A stretch of 6,104 nucleotides of DNA from an uncultured Alistipes sp. GTDB taxonomy: Bacteria; Bacteroidota; Bacteroidia; Bacteroidales; Rikenellaceae. Positions within the stretch are counted from its first letter, which is position 1; every line of letters starts with the position of its first letter. The translations under genes were made by a program, and so were the position numbers. Below are positions 1-5,923 of this stretch, piece by piece. Below the pieces are notes generated by a model. The model did no database searches, was not told the origin of the DNA, and was given only the letters and a program-made list of their open reading frames with translations. The stretch lies in NCBI GenBank assembly GCA_947174295.1, contig CAMWIG010000127.1, forward strand, positions 1 through 6,104. The letters run 5' to 3'.

Positions 1-19
1 GACCGCAGCCCGCATCCCG

Positions 20-48
20 CAAAGTTAATTTCTGCAAAGATAGGCAAA
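20..48 (-). promoter_or_regulatory. possible divergent promoter for a gene off the left edge
   Basis: On the minus strand TTTG (48-45) is followed after 17 nt by TAACTTTG (27-20), which fits the Bacteroidetes TTTG/TAnnTTTG promoter pattern with a slightly short spacer. A second box, TATCTTTG (41-34), overlaps it but has no matching upstream element. If real, it would read leftwards out of the window, divergent from the operon starting at 102. The motif is short and AT-rich DNA gives chance matches, so this is weak. Confidence 0.25.
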
Positions 49-67
49 ACAATCCGTTTTTTATTAG

Positions 68-75
68 TACATTTG
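68..75 (+). promoter_or_regulatory. -7 promoter box for the flavoprotein operon
   Basis: TACATTTG matches the Bacteroidetes primary-sigma -7 consensus TAnnTTTG exactly and is identical to the boxes before the DUF2795 gene and the 4477 minus-strand gene. No TTTG is present at the expected upstream distance (about position 45), so the -33 half is degenerate. Transcription would begin near 80-83, leaving a leader of only about 20 nt before the GTG at 102. Confidence 0.6.
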
Positions 76-101
76 CAGAAAATAAGAAAATAGAAGAAAC
101 C

Positions 102-1349
102 GTGTACGACGTTATAGTTATAGGTGCCGGCGCTGCCGGTCTGATGGCCGCAGGTACGGCCGCCCGCAACGGCTCGAAGGTGCTCCTAATCGAAAAGATG
201 GAGCGCGCGGGCCGCAAGATACGAATCACCGGCAAGGGCCGGTGCAACCTCACCAATGCCCGTCCGCCCGAAGAGTTCGCGGAACAGGTGCGAACCAACG
301 CCGACTTTTTCAGCGTGGCCTTCGCCGAGTTCAACAACCGTTCGACGATTCGCTTCTTCGAGCGTCAAGGTGTGAAGCTCTCCATCGAGCGCGGCGAGCG
401 CGTCTTCCCGCAGAGCGGCAAGGCGTGGGACATATCCAACGCTCTGGAAGGATATTGCAAGGATTTCGGCGTCGACTTCCTCTATAAGACCCGCGTCGAC
501 GAGATAGTCGCCGTGGGAGGCAAGGTGCTCGGCGTGAACTACACCAACCGCCGCGGATTCCCGCGCCGCGAGGAGGCGCCGAACGTCATCGTGGCAACGG
601 GAGGAGTATCCTACCCCGCCACCGGCTCGACCGGCGACGGCTACGGATTCGCCGCCGACCTCGGACACAGCATCGAGCCGCTGCGCCCGTCGCTCACGCC
701 GCTCGTGACGTCGCACCCGCAGCGCCAGTATCTCGAAGGGCTGCTGCTCAAAAACGTGCGGGCCGTGCTCCATATCGACGGCGAACCCGTGCGCGAGGAG
801 TTCGGCGAAATAGGATTCTCCGACCGCGGAATCGAAGGCGCCGTAGCACTGCGCATGAGCCGCGAAGCGGTCGACGCCCTGATAGACGAGCGCCGCGTGA
901 AAATCGTGCTCGACATGAAACCGGCCCTGACCGAAGAGATGCTGCGCGACCGCATACGCCGCGAAATGGCCGAGATGCAGCCCGAAGAGTTCTTCTCCGA
1001 GCTGCTGCGCAAACTCGTGCCGAAGCCCATGGTCGTGCCTTTGGCCAAAGAGCTCGACGTGCACTCGAAACTCTACATAAGCAAAGTGACAGACGCAGAG
1101 ACGGAGAGGCTGATTACCGTACTGAAAGGCATGACCTTCCCGATAGTCGACTATGCGCCGTTCGAATACGCCGTAGTGACGGCCGGCGGAGTGCGGTGCG
1201 ACGAGGTGAACAAGTACACCATGGAATCCACGCTCGTCAGCGGTCTCTATTTCGCGGGCGAGGTGCTCGACCTCGACGCCAACACGGGCGGCTACAATCT
1301 CCAAATAGCATTTTCTACGGGTCGTCTGGCCGGCATGCTCAAAAAATGA
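102..1349 (+). CDS. YhiN/HI0933-family FAD-dependent oxidoreductase (BaiN-like)
   Basis: A 415-residue predicted flavoprotein, within the usual 390-420 range of the HI0933/YhiN family (aminoacetone oxidase/BaiN-type annotations). The N-terminal Rossmann motif GAGAAG is at residues 8-13, with Glu31 at the end of the second strand placed to hold the FAD ribose. The family signature GKGRCNLTN follows at 44-52, VFPQS at 101-105, ATGG and YPATGSTGDGY at 165-181, TAGGV at 360-364, and the C-terminal FAD-contacting stretch from GLYFAGE to STG at 381-407. The GTG start at 102 places the dinucleotide motif at the expected distance from the N-terminus, and there is no clear Shine-Dalgarno. The substrate is not known for most of this family. 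It is the first gene of an operon whose third gene is a cobalamin adenosyltransferase; the stop overlaps the next start by ATGA. The family call is secure, the physiological role is not. Confidence 0.93.
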   Translation: MYDVIVIGAGAAGLMAAGTAARNGSKVLLIEKMERAGRKIRITGKGRCNLTNARPPEEFAEQVRTNADFFSVAFAEFNNRSTIRFFERQGVKLSIERGERVFPQSGKAWDISNALEGYCKDFGVDFLYKTRVDEIVAVGGKVLGVNYTNRRGFPRREEAPNVIVATGGVSYPATGSTGDGYGFAADLGHSIEPLRPSLTPLVTSHPQRQYLEGLLLKNVRAVLHIDGEPVREEFGEIGFSDRGIEGAVALRMSREAVDALIDERRVKIVLDMKPALTEEMLRDRIRREMAEMQPEEFFSELLRKLVPKPMVVPLAKELDVHSKLYISKVTDAETERLITVLKGMTFPIVDYAPFEYAVVTAGGVRCDEVNKYTMESTLVSGLYFAGEVLDLDANTGGYNLQIAFSTGRLAGMLKK

Positions 1350-1855
1350 AAATCACGGGACGAAACATAACTCGCCGTCTCTACGGCCTGAGCCATCTTC
1401 CCGGACGAATCGCGCGCGCACGCTACTTCCGCGGGCATGGGGTGCATTCGCCGTTCGTCTACGCACTCGTGCGTCAGGTATTCATGCGCCGGGCTCTTAT
1501 CGACGGCGACCGCCGGCTCTACGAGGCCATGCTGGCAGCCGGAGCGTCGGAGCGTCGCGCAGTGCAGATTCAAAACCTCGCAATACACTGCGGCTACGAC
1601 GACTTCGGCATGGATTGTGCCGAGGGCGACATATACGTGGCATCGGCAGCAAGCGACGAGAAGACCATCCGCGAGCTGGCTCGCCGCGCAGCCGAGACCG
1701 GGGCGACGCTCTGCATCATGCAGCCCTACGACGGCCGCGAACGGCAGACGGCATGCCGTGAGCTCGTCGACGCCCACGTGTCGACATCGGTCGACAACCG
1801 CGGATACCTGCTGCTGTTCAACAACTACCTGCCCAAGCAACATTTCAGGATATGA
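1346..1855 (+). CDS. short methyltransferase-like protein lacking the SAM-binding core
   Basis: A 169-residue protein whose ATG overlaps the preceding stop (ATGA, 1346-1349) and whose own stop overlaps the next start (1852-1855). An in-frame upstream ATG at 1196 lies deep inside the flavoprotein gene and is not used here. From memory of the family, the N-terminal YFRGHGVHSPFVYALVRQVF (27-46) matches the RxxxHSPFVYxLxxxVL opening of Bacteroidetes class I SAM-dependent methyltransferases. The C-terminus, from VSTSVDNRGYLLLF (145-158) to KQHFRI (164-169), matches their VTVTIDxFxxGxxFF...KEHFxIRF ending, and MQPYDGRERQTACREL (125-140) sits where their DDIxWSxEMxxAW segment should be. Relatives are usually around 240 residues. 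The central ELGTSxGxST-like SAM-binding loop and the DxxFIDGNH segment are not recognisable here, so catalysis is doubtful. It may be a structural or regulatory remnant. No frameshift or stop is seen, so it is not an obvious pseudogene. Confidence 0.8.
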   Translation: MKITGRNITRRLYGLSHLPGRIARARYFRGHGVHSPFVYALVRQVFMRRALIDGDRRLYEAMLAAGASERRAVQIQNLAIHCGYDDFGMDCAEGDIYVASAASDEKTIRELARRAAETGATLCIMQPYDGRERQTACRELVDAHVSTSVDNRGYLLLFNNYLPKQHFRI

Positions 1856-2403
1856 AAGTTTACACCAAAACAGGAGACGAAGGGTTGACTTCGCTCATAG
1901 GCGGCCAGCGCGTTCTGAAATTCGACGAGCGCGTCGAGGCTTACGGAGCGGTCGACGAGCTCGGTGCATTCACGGCGCTGCTGGGCGACCGAATGCGCGC
2001 ATACGGAGAGTTGTCGGAGTTCGCAGCCGACACCGTTCGCATCGGCAGCGACCTGATGACTGTCGAAGCTCTGCTCGCCGTGGGACGCGGAGGCGAAGGA
2101 AAGGTCGCAGGACTGCGTGCCGGAGCCGTGGAGTGGCTCGAAGAACGCATCGACGCCATGCAGAGCGAGGTGCCGGCGATTACGCGATTCACCATACCGG
2201 GAGGATGCGAGCCGGTCTCGATGTGCCACGTGTGCCGAACGGTATGCCGCCGTGCCGAACGTGCCGCAGTGCGGGCGGCAGCATCTCACGACAGCTCTCG
2301 CGAGGCTGTGGCCTACCTCAACCGGCTCGCCGATTACTTCTATCTTCTCGGACGCGCCGTGACGGCACGCCTCGGCGTCGAGGAGCTGCAATGGGAACCG
2401 TAA
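1852..2403 (+). CDS. PduO-type ATP:cob(I)alamin (corrinoid) adenosyltransferase
   Basis: A 183-residue cytoplasmic enzyme of normal family length that transfers the adenosyl group of ATP to cob(I)alamin or cob(I)yrinic acid a,c-diamide, making coenzyme B12. The N-terminal nucleotide-binding signature YTKTGDEGLTSLIGG (4-18) is followed by EAYGAVDELGAF (29-40). The active-site segment contains PGG (116-118) and CRTVCRRAER (128-137), whose arginines and glutamate form the ATP/corrinoid pocket in the family. The helix YLNRLADYFYLLGR (155-168) is also typical. These proteins work as trimers. It is the last gene of the operon, with its ATG overlapping the previous stop (ATGA), so translation is probably coupled. 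The product needs Co(I), and a flavoprotein encoded two genes upstream is a conceivable electron source, though nothing in the sequence proves this. No B12-riboswitch box was recognised upstream of the operon. Confidence 0.95.
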   Translation: MKVYTKTGDEGLTSLIGGQRVLKFDERVEAYGAVDELGAFTALLGDRMRAYGELSEFAADTVRIGSDLMTVEALLAVGRGGEGKVAGLRAGAVEWLEERIDAMQSEVPAITRFTIPGGCEPVSMCHVCRTVCRRAERAAVRAAASHDSSREAVAYLNRLADYFYLLGRAVTARLGVEELQWEP

Positions 2404-2450
2404 AAGTTTCCCGCACGCCGGCAAATGCGGTATGGCTCACGGCGGTAGCG

Positions 2451-2475
2451 GCCGTCTTCGATACGTCGATACGGC
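2451..2475 (+). other. small hairpin after the adenosyltransferase gene
   Basis: GCCGT (2451-2455) pairs with ACGGC (2471-2475), and inside it TCGA pairs with TCGA around a TACG loop. The direct repeat CGATACG (2459-2465 and 2467-2473) lies within it. It sits 47 bases past the operon stop and could help end transcription or protect the 3' end, but no U-tract follows. A competing ACGGC at 2439-2443 could pair with the same GCCGT. It is weak as a terminator and could equally be an upstream element of the promoter at 2515. Confidence 0.3.
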
Positions 2476-2514
2476 ATATTGCACCGAACGCTCGGCAACT
2501 TTACGAAAAAAATG

Positions 2515-2544
2515 TTTGCTTTTATCGTTTTTTTTATACATTTG
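2515..2544 (+). promoter_or_regulatory. strong Bacteroidetes promoter for the DUF2795 gene
   Basis: TTTG (2515-2518), an 18-nt spacer and TACATTTG (2537-2544) match the TTTG-N~19-TAnnTTTG consensus. The spacer carries a run of nine T just before the -7 box. Transcription should start near 2550, giving a leader of about 70 nt that is AT-rich and lacks a Shine-Dalgarno before the ATG at 2620, as is common in this phylum. Confidence 0.85.
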
Positions 2545-2619
2545 CATCCTGACAAATAACCGTTGCTGCAAGGTTTTATTGTAACGAACTGATTGTCATA
2601 ATTTAAAGCCTTAATAACT

Positions 2620-2841
2620 ATGTATTGGACTCTCGAACTCGCATCGAAACTCGAAGATGCACCATGGCCTGCAACGAAAGAGGAGCTTATCGACTATGCC
2701 GTTCGCTCCGGAGCGCCTCTCGAAGTGCTCGAAAACTTGCAGGAGATAGAAGACGAGGGCGACATCTACGAATCAATCGAAGATATCTGGCCCGACTACC
2801 CCTCGAAAGACGACTTCTTCTTCAACGAGGAGGAATATTAA
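2620..2841 (+). CDS. DUF2795 domain protein, small and acidic
   Basis: A 73-residue soluble protein without signal peptide or membrane segment. The segment PWPATKEELIDYAVRSGAP (15-33) followed by a VLENLQEIEDEG helix (36-47) and YESIEDIW (50-57) fits the DUF2795 pattern, in which a tKeeLi..A...gA...vl..L core is followed by a Y.s..dv motif. The C-terminal DDFFFNEEEY is very acidic and aromatic. Bacteroidales carry close versions of this protein, and to my knowledge no function has been established. It stands alone behind its own strong promoter and is closed by a strong terminator, an arrangement typical of a highly expressed single-gene unit. The ATG at 2620 is the only reasonable start; the overlapping frame at 2625-2855 is an arginine-rich shadow. 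Confidence 0.9.
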   Translation: MYWTLELASKLEDAPWPATKEELIDYAVRSGAPLEVLENLQEIEDEGDIYESIEDIWPDYPSKDDFFFNEEEY

Positions 2842-2872
2842 CACTCTTCGAATAGACTAAACGATTAAATAT

Positions 2873-2918
2873 CAGCGCGATAAACAATAGTCTTTGTTTG
2901 TCGCGCTGGTGTTTTATT
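2873..2918 (+). terminator. long-stem intrinsic terminator between convergent units
   Basis: CAGCGCGA (2873-2880) pairs with TCGCGCTG (2901-2908), and the stem continues as TAAACAA (2881-2887) with TTGTTTG (2894-2900) around a TAGTCT loop, giving 15 consecutive pairs with one wobble. It is followed by GTGTTTTATT. It starts 31 bases after the DUF2795 stop. Read on the minus strand the same stem is followed by ATATTTAAT and may also stop transcription arriving from the deiminase gene, whose stop is at 2970. Confidence 0.85.
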
Positions 2919-2969
2919 GGACAAGAGGGACGCATCACCGCATCTGTGCGGTCGGCCGCAGGCGGCATG

Positions 2970-3821
2970 TCAGATGTCGGCGGCAGGCGCAGTACCATTG
3001 CCCTTTCGGCACCACGTAATGCAGTTCAATCCGCCGCCTGCGGCTATCGCGCGCGACACATCCAACTGTACTATCGTACAATTCGGGTAGCAGGTCTCTA
3101 TCTGCGCAAATGCCGGTTCGTCATACTCCGAACCGAGCAGCGGCAAGACAATCAGTTTCCCGACAGTCAGAAAATTGATATAAGCCCAACTGCGCGAATC
3201 CTTTTTGCGACAGTCGTAGCGAAGCTCCTCGACATGGAATGAGGCAGACAGACGCCGCTTGATTTCACGCGCCATATCGGCATCGAAATCGGCATAGTTC
3301 GTCATAAGAACCGTGTCATCGGATACGGCTTTGACTATGCCGTCCGAATGTCCGTACTTTTCTGCTCTGTCCCATGGCAGGAACAGCAGTTCGCATTCAA
3401 ACAGTCTTTCCAGCTCGCGGACGAGCGAACTGCGTTCATACCCGGGATTTTCGGCAAATACCTTTTCGGTCATGATTATGCGGCTGCCCGCCTTCACCAC
3501 GTTTCCGCCGTCGATTACTATGTCGGAATATTTCGCGTCGAGCCGCAGCCGCCGGCATACCTCGCGGGAATCCGTAATGAAGCGTCGGTCGGAGGAGGAC
3601 TTCGTCAGGTAGTCGGGACGATAGGAGTAACAAACGAAACGGCCGTCGTCGATTTGTATCGGCATATAGTCCCTGCACCACAAATCACGTGTGAGGGGAA
3701 TCGTCCCGCAAGTCACGCGATACTTTTCAAGCGTTGCCGTCAGTCCCGCGAAAATATCCGGGAACTCGCTGCGCAGCCATGGCGAAAGCCACACCTCATC
3801 GGAGTCGGAATCGTGTATCAT
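2970..3821 (-). CDS. agmatine deiminase / peptidylarginine deiminase family protein
   Basis: A 283-residue member of the guanidino-group-modifying superfamily (PAD_porph/agmatine deiminase branch), which hydrolyses guanidino groups to ureido groups with release of ammonia through a covalent cysteine intermediate. Visible active-site blocks, in order: LWCRDYMPIQ (47-56, substrate-carboxylate/guanidino-binding Arg/Asp), DGGN (104-107), GHSDG (157-161, catalytic His158 and Asp160), the YINF motif (214-217), and GGGLNCIT with the nucleophile Cys267 near the C-terminus. All catalytic positions look intact. There is no signal peptide, so it is probably cytoplasmic. It is clearly shorter than canonical agmatine deiminase (about 340-370), mostly missing the N-terminal segment, and carries DGGN where agmatine deiminases usually have EGGS. 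The substrate should therefore not be assumed to be agmatine. Its ATG overlaps the stop of the upstream gene (ATGA on the minus strand, 3818-3821), and it is the second gene of that operon. Confidence 0.88.
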   Translation of the reverse strand: MIHDSDSDEVWLSPWLRSEFPDIFAGLTATLEKYRVTCGTIPLTRDLWCRDYMPIQIDDGRFVCYSYRPDYLTKSSSDRRFITDSREVCRRLRLDAKYSDIVIDGGNVVKAGSRIIMTEKVFAENPGYERSSLVRELERLFECELLFLPWDRAEKYGHSDGIVKAVSDDTVLMTNYADFDADMAREIKRRLSASFHVEELRYDCRKKDSRSWAYINFLTVGKLIVLPLLGSEYDEPAFAQIETCYPNCTIVQLDVSRAIAAGGGLNCITWCRKGNGTAPAADI

Positions 3822-4477
3822 GACCGTCGGAGTTTAAACTGCCAACGCCGCTCGTCCTGCACGTATTTTCCGTCAGCGGTTTTACGGCCGGAAATCTCCC
3901 CTTTATACGGCTCTTTTATTTTCTTCCCGTTATCATCTTTGTATTTGGCGACATTGTGGCGAGGCGAACAATCGTAAATTTTATCGGACTCTTCGTCGTC
4001 TTCCCACACTATGCCGAATCCTCCGTTGAAAACCGAAAACCGGCCGTAAAGGTAGTCGTAAAGATATGTCGGTTTCTCGCAGCGGATAGTCTTCCCGTTT
4101 TCAACGACCAGATATTCACGGATAAGCACCGATGCCCGGATTGCCGATTCGGGTCTGTCGCCCTGCTCGAATGTCAGGTCTATACCCGATACATGATTGT
4201 GCAATATGCCATGCCGGAATATCGGAGGATTCTCTTTTTTATTGCGATGATAAACTATATGGTCTTTGATATCGCCCTGCTCTTCGTGCCAATACAACTC
4301 TATGCAGGCAGGATATATCTTTACGCTGCCCGCAGCACTGCTGACGAGGAAATGGCCGTTGAACACGGCTTCGGCAATCTTTCTGAACTCCGAGGGCACC
4401 TCGCCGGCCAAGACAGAGCGGCGTATTTCGCCGACATCGAGATTCTTCAATTTTTCTTGCAGTCCGTTCATCTTCAT
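3818..4477 (-). CDS. conserved hypothetical protein, possibly DNA-glycosylase-like
   Basis: A 219-residue soluble protein when started at the ATG at 4477. The longer frame from 4504 is rejected because that ATG lies inside the promoter -7 box (4502-4509). Recognisable stretches are GHFLVSS (41-47), IELYWHEE (59-66), VYHRNKKE (75-82), HVSGIDLTFE (95-104), RASVLIREY (114-122) and TYLYDYLYG (137-145), ending in a basic, polar tail with K/R-rich patches. The order E...D...R...F..G...SGID...VLIR is reminiscent of alkyladenine (3-methyladenine) DNA glycosylases, where a Glu, a conserved Asn/Arg block and a VLIRA strand occur in the same order. This resemblance is by eye only and I would not name it on that basis. 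It shares an operon with the deiminase-family gene through an ATGA overlap. Base composition appears more AT-rich than in the flavoprotein operon, which might indicate later acquisition. Confidence 0.75.
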   Translation of the reverse strand: MKMNGLQEKLKNLDVGEIRRSVLAGEVPSEFRKIAEAVFNGHFLVSSAAGSVKIYPACIELYWHEEQGDIKDHIVYHRNKKENPPIFRHGILHNHVSGIDLTFEQGDRPESAIRASVLIREYLVVENGKTIRCEKPTYLYDYLYGRFSVFNGGFGIVWEDDEESDKIYDCSPRHNVAKYKDDNGKKIKEPYKGEISGRKTADGKYVQDERRWQFKLRRS

Positions 4478-4501
4478 AATCGGTTGTTTCAGTAGACAAT
4501 G

Positions 4502-4533
4502 CAAATGTATGTAAGTCGCAACATTCCGACAAA
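4502..4533 (-). promoter_or_regulatory. consensus promoter for the hypothetical/deiminase operon
   Basis: On the minus strand TTTG (4533-4530), a 20-nt spacer and TACATTTG (4509-4502) form a full consensus Bacteroidetes promoter. Transcription should start around 4495-4498, about 20 nt before the ATG at 4477. Because the ATG at 4504 lies within the -7 box, this promoter decides the start of the downstream gene. Confidence 0.85.
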
Positions 4534-4604
4534 AATTTTCTGTTAAATTCCGTTAAGATTCGCATGTTACGCCGACAACGCAGCAAAGCGCACCGGCACA
4601 CGTG

Positions 4605-5546
4605 TTATCGTCTGCGAACGATGCCTATATGATAGGCCAGCCCTATGCGGAACCGATCGTAGGGATAGTCGGACAGACCGTGACGGTAGGATGCGAGCAG
4701 CTCGAAGCGTTTGATGCGGTACGTCGCTTCGGTCGTCAGCACCATCGGGCGGTCGTGCGCCAGCTGCGGATTGTCGCACGAGATACTCTCCCACCCCGCA
4801 TACCCGCCGAACGACTGCGAAACCGACCAGCGGCGCGCATACAGTCCGAGCATGGCGCCGAACTGAACGGCATCGTTCTGCCGGCCGTTGCCGGTCTGCC
4901 AGCACAGAAATCCGGTCGTGACGGCAAGCCGCAGCCGCAGGTCGTGCAGCCTGCTTGCGACGAACGACTTGGCGGCCGCGACATCGAAGAAATAGCCCGG
5001 ACAGTCGTAGTAGCGCGCCAGCGAATAGCCGCCGCCCGACGCCGACTTGATAGCGGCGCGGACCACCACGTCGGGCACCCAGTCATGCTCCTCGAAGGCC
5101 TGAAAGTCGACGCTCACGTAGGCGTCGCCCGTCATCGAACCGCGCCGCGCCTCTTTCCGATTCTTGCCGGCCACACGGCAGACGTCCATGTTGCGGTCGG
5201 TATTGCGGTACCACTCTATCGCCGGAATCCACAGCGAGAGGTTCACCCGGCGGGAGAACAGAGGGATGTTGGCCTTGACGGAGATGTCGAATACCCTGTC
5301 GCCGCGGCGGCCGTCGAAGTAATCTCCGGCGACTTCGACTCTCAGGTCGCCGCTCACCTTGCAGACCATATCGGGAACGGGAAAGGCGTTGGGACCGAAG
5401 TAGTAGGGCGAAATGAAGCTGACATCCGACAGCGACGGAGTTTCGAGCGCCGTTTGGGCAGTAGCGGCCGACGATGCGAGACAGAGACATACGGAGAGCA
5501 GCGTCGCAAGAAGAGAGAGTCGAGTTTTTTTCTTTGCATTTGCCAT
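4605..5546 (-). CDS. secreted, probably outer-membrane beta-barrel-like protein
   Basis: A 313-residue protein with a clear type I signal peptide: basic AKKKTR (4-9), a hydrophobic core at about 10-25, and a probable cut after ATA or ATAQ (residues 30-31). The cysteines at 20 and 22 do not form a lipobox. The mature part is rich in alternating aromatic/hydrophobic strands with arginines and glycines, for example NLSLWIPAIEWY (102-113), RLRLAVTTGFLCW (204-216), TEATYRIKRFELLASYRHG (272-290) and a last strand FRIGLAYHIGI (299-309). This is typical of Bacteroidetes outer-membrane barrels. Motifs such as SPYYFGPNAFPVPDM (46-60), ARYYDCPGYFFD (177-188) and CWQTGNGRQNDA (215-226) look like a conserved Bacteroidales family, from memory. 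Transport or structural role is unknown. No promoter is visible in the 55 bases upstream; the nearest good one is at 5930-5961, beyond a terminator-like hairpin. The long antisense frame 4602-5567 has no comparable features. Confidence 0.85.
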   Translation of the reverse strand: MANAKKKTRLSLLATLLSVCLCLASSAATAQTALETPSLSDVSFISPYYFGPNAFPVPDMVCKVSGDLRVEVAGDYFDGRRGDRVFDISVKANIPLFSRRVNLSLWIPAIEWYRNTDRNMDVCRVAGKNRKEARRGSMTGDAYVSVDFQAFEEHDWVPDVVVRAAIKSASGGGYSLARYYDCPGYFFDVAAAKSFVASRLHDLRLRLAVTTGFLCWQTGNGRQNDAVQFGAMLGLYARRWSVSQSFGGYAGWESISCDNPQLAHDRPMVLTTEATYRIKRFELLASYRHGLSDYPYDRFRIGLAYHIGIVRRR

Positions 5547-5601
5547 ATTGCAGAGCGTTTGGGTTAAAATCCGTGCGCCCTCGGTTCACGGCGAAACAAA
5601 C

Positions 5602-5697
5602 AAAAAAAGCGTGAGAGCCATATTTGTTGCTCGTCCCGCTGTCTCAGGCATGTGGCATAGCCTACTCATATAGAACGAGCAACGATGACCTCACGCC
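5602..5697 (-). terminator. terminator or attenuator stem at the 3' end of the structured RNA
   Basis: On the minus strand GCGTGAG (5696-5690) pairs with CTCACGC (5615-5609), flanked by G-U pairs on each side. After an internal loop of 5 and 9 nt, GTTGCTCGT (5683-5675) pairs with ACGAGCAAC (5634-5626), extended inward by three more pairs. Seven U (5608-5602) directly follow the stem. The apical part is about 34 nt and contains AGGC/GCCT. The stem is unusually long for a plain terminator. Its 5' arm is also complementary to the start of the RNA (5913-5921), so it could be conditional. Confidence 0.65.
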
Positions 5698-5706
5698 GAT
5701 ATGAAC

Positions 5707-5755
5707 GTACCGCCGCATGACGCGTGCCACAGGCACACGACATGTCGGCAGGTAC
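5707..5755 (-). other. 21-pair hairpin within the structured RNA
   Basis: On the minus strand the arms pair as GTACC/GGTAC, GCCG/CGGC, CATG/CATG and CGTGTGCC/GGCACGCG around a UGU loop. Single-base bulges (5750, 5745/5720 region) and one U-U or U/A irregularity separate the blocks. The one non-canonical pair in the upper stem (5737 with 5723) is G-U on the minus strand and C-A on the plus strand, which favours the minus strand as the functional RNA. Confidence 0.7.
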
Positions 5756-5871
5756 ACAACATACCCATGAGCATCTATCGTCGCATCATTCTTGACATGA
5801 GGTTCGAAATTGCCACATTTCAGAGACAGCCAAGAATAAGCGCAAATAAACGCTTTCAATAATTATGTAAA

Positions 5872-5923
5872 TTCTCCCGTCCAATACGGATGCTCGCGCA
5901 TCCGCACCCGAACGGCGTGAGAA
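5872..5923 (-). other. 22-pair 5' hairpin with GNRA loop
   Basis: From the loop outward, GGATGC (5903-5898) and GCATCC (5893-5888) close a GCGA tetraloop and continue to 11 pairs. After a bulged G, CCGTTC pairs with GGACGG, and after a 3-nt ACG bulge TTCTC (5923-5919) pairs with GAGAA (5876-5872). Four of the pairs are G-U on the minus strand. It begins within a few bases of the predicted transcript start, so the RNA would carry a stable 5' cap-like hairpin. No U-tract follows, so it is not a terminator. Confidence 0.7.

Noticed and set aside
186..1304. 372-residue open frame antisense to the flavoprotein gene
   Set aside because: His/Ala/Val-rich, no recognisable motifs, exact antisense to a secure gene; long antisense frames are expected in GC-rich coding DNA.
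1437..2552. 371-residue plus-strand frame overlapping the methyltransferase-like and adenosyltransferase genes
   Set aside because: Extreme Arg/Ser/Thr content and no family features; it is a frame shadow of two well-supported genes.
3348..3977. 209-residue plus-strand frame opposite the deiminase and hypothetical genes
   Set aside because: The minus-strand deiminase has all active-site blocks; this frame has no features and crosses a gene junction.
4602..5567. 321-residue plus-strand frame antisense to the secreted-protein gene
   Set aside because: The minus-strand frame has a clear signal peptide and barrel-like strands, while this one is Arg/Val/Ala-rich without motifs.
5801..5815. T-loop-like GGTTCGAAA on the plus strand suggesting a tRNA
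   Set aside because: The flanking bases do not form a 5-pair T-stem, and no acceptor or anticodon arms are found around it.
5662..5859. 65-residue minus-strand frame inside the structured RNA, possible leader peptide
   Set aside because: Starts with TTG, has no recognisable features and overlaps strong hairpins. A leader-peptide role ending inside the terminator stem is conceivable but unsupported.
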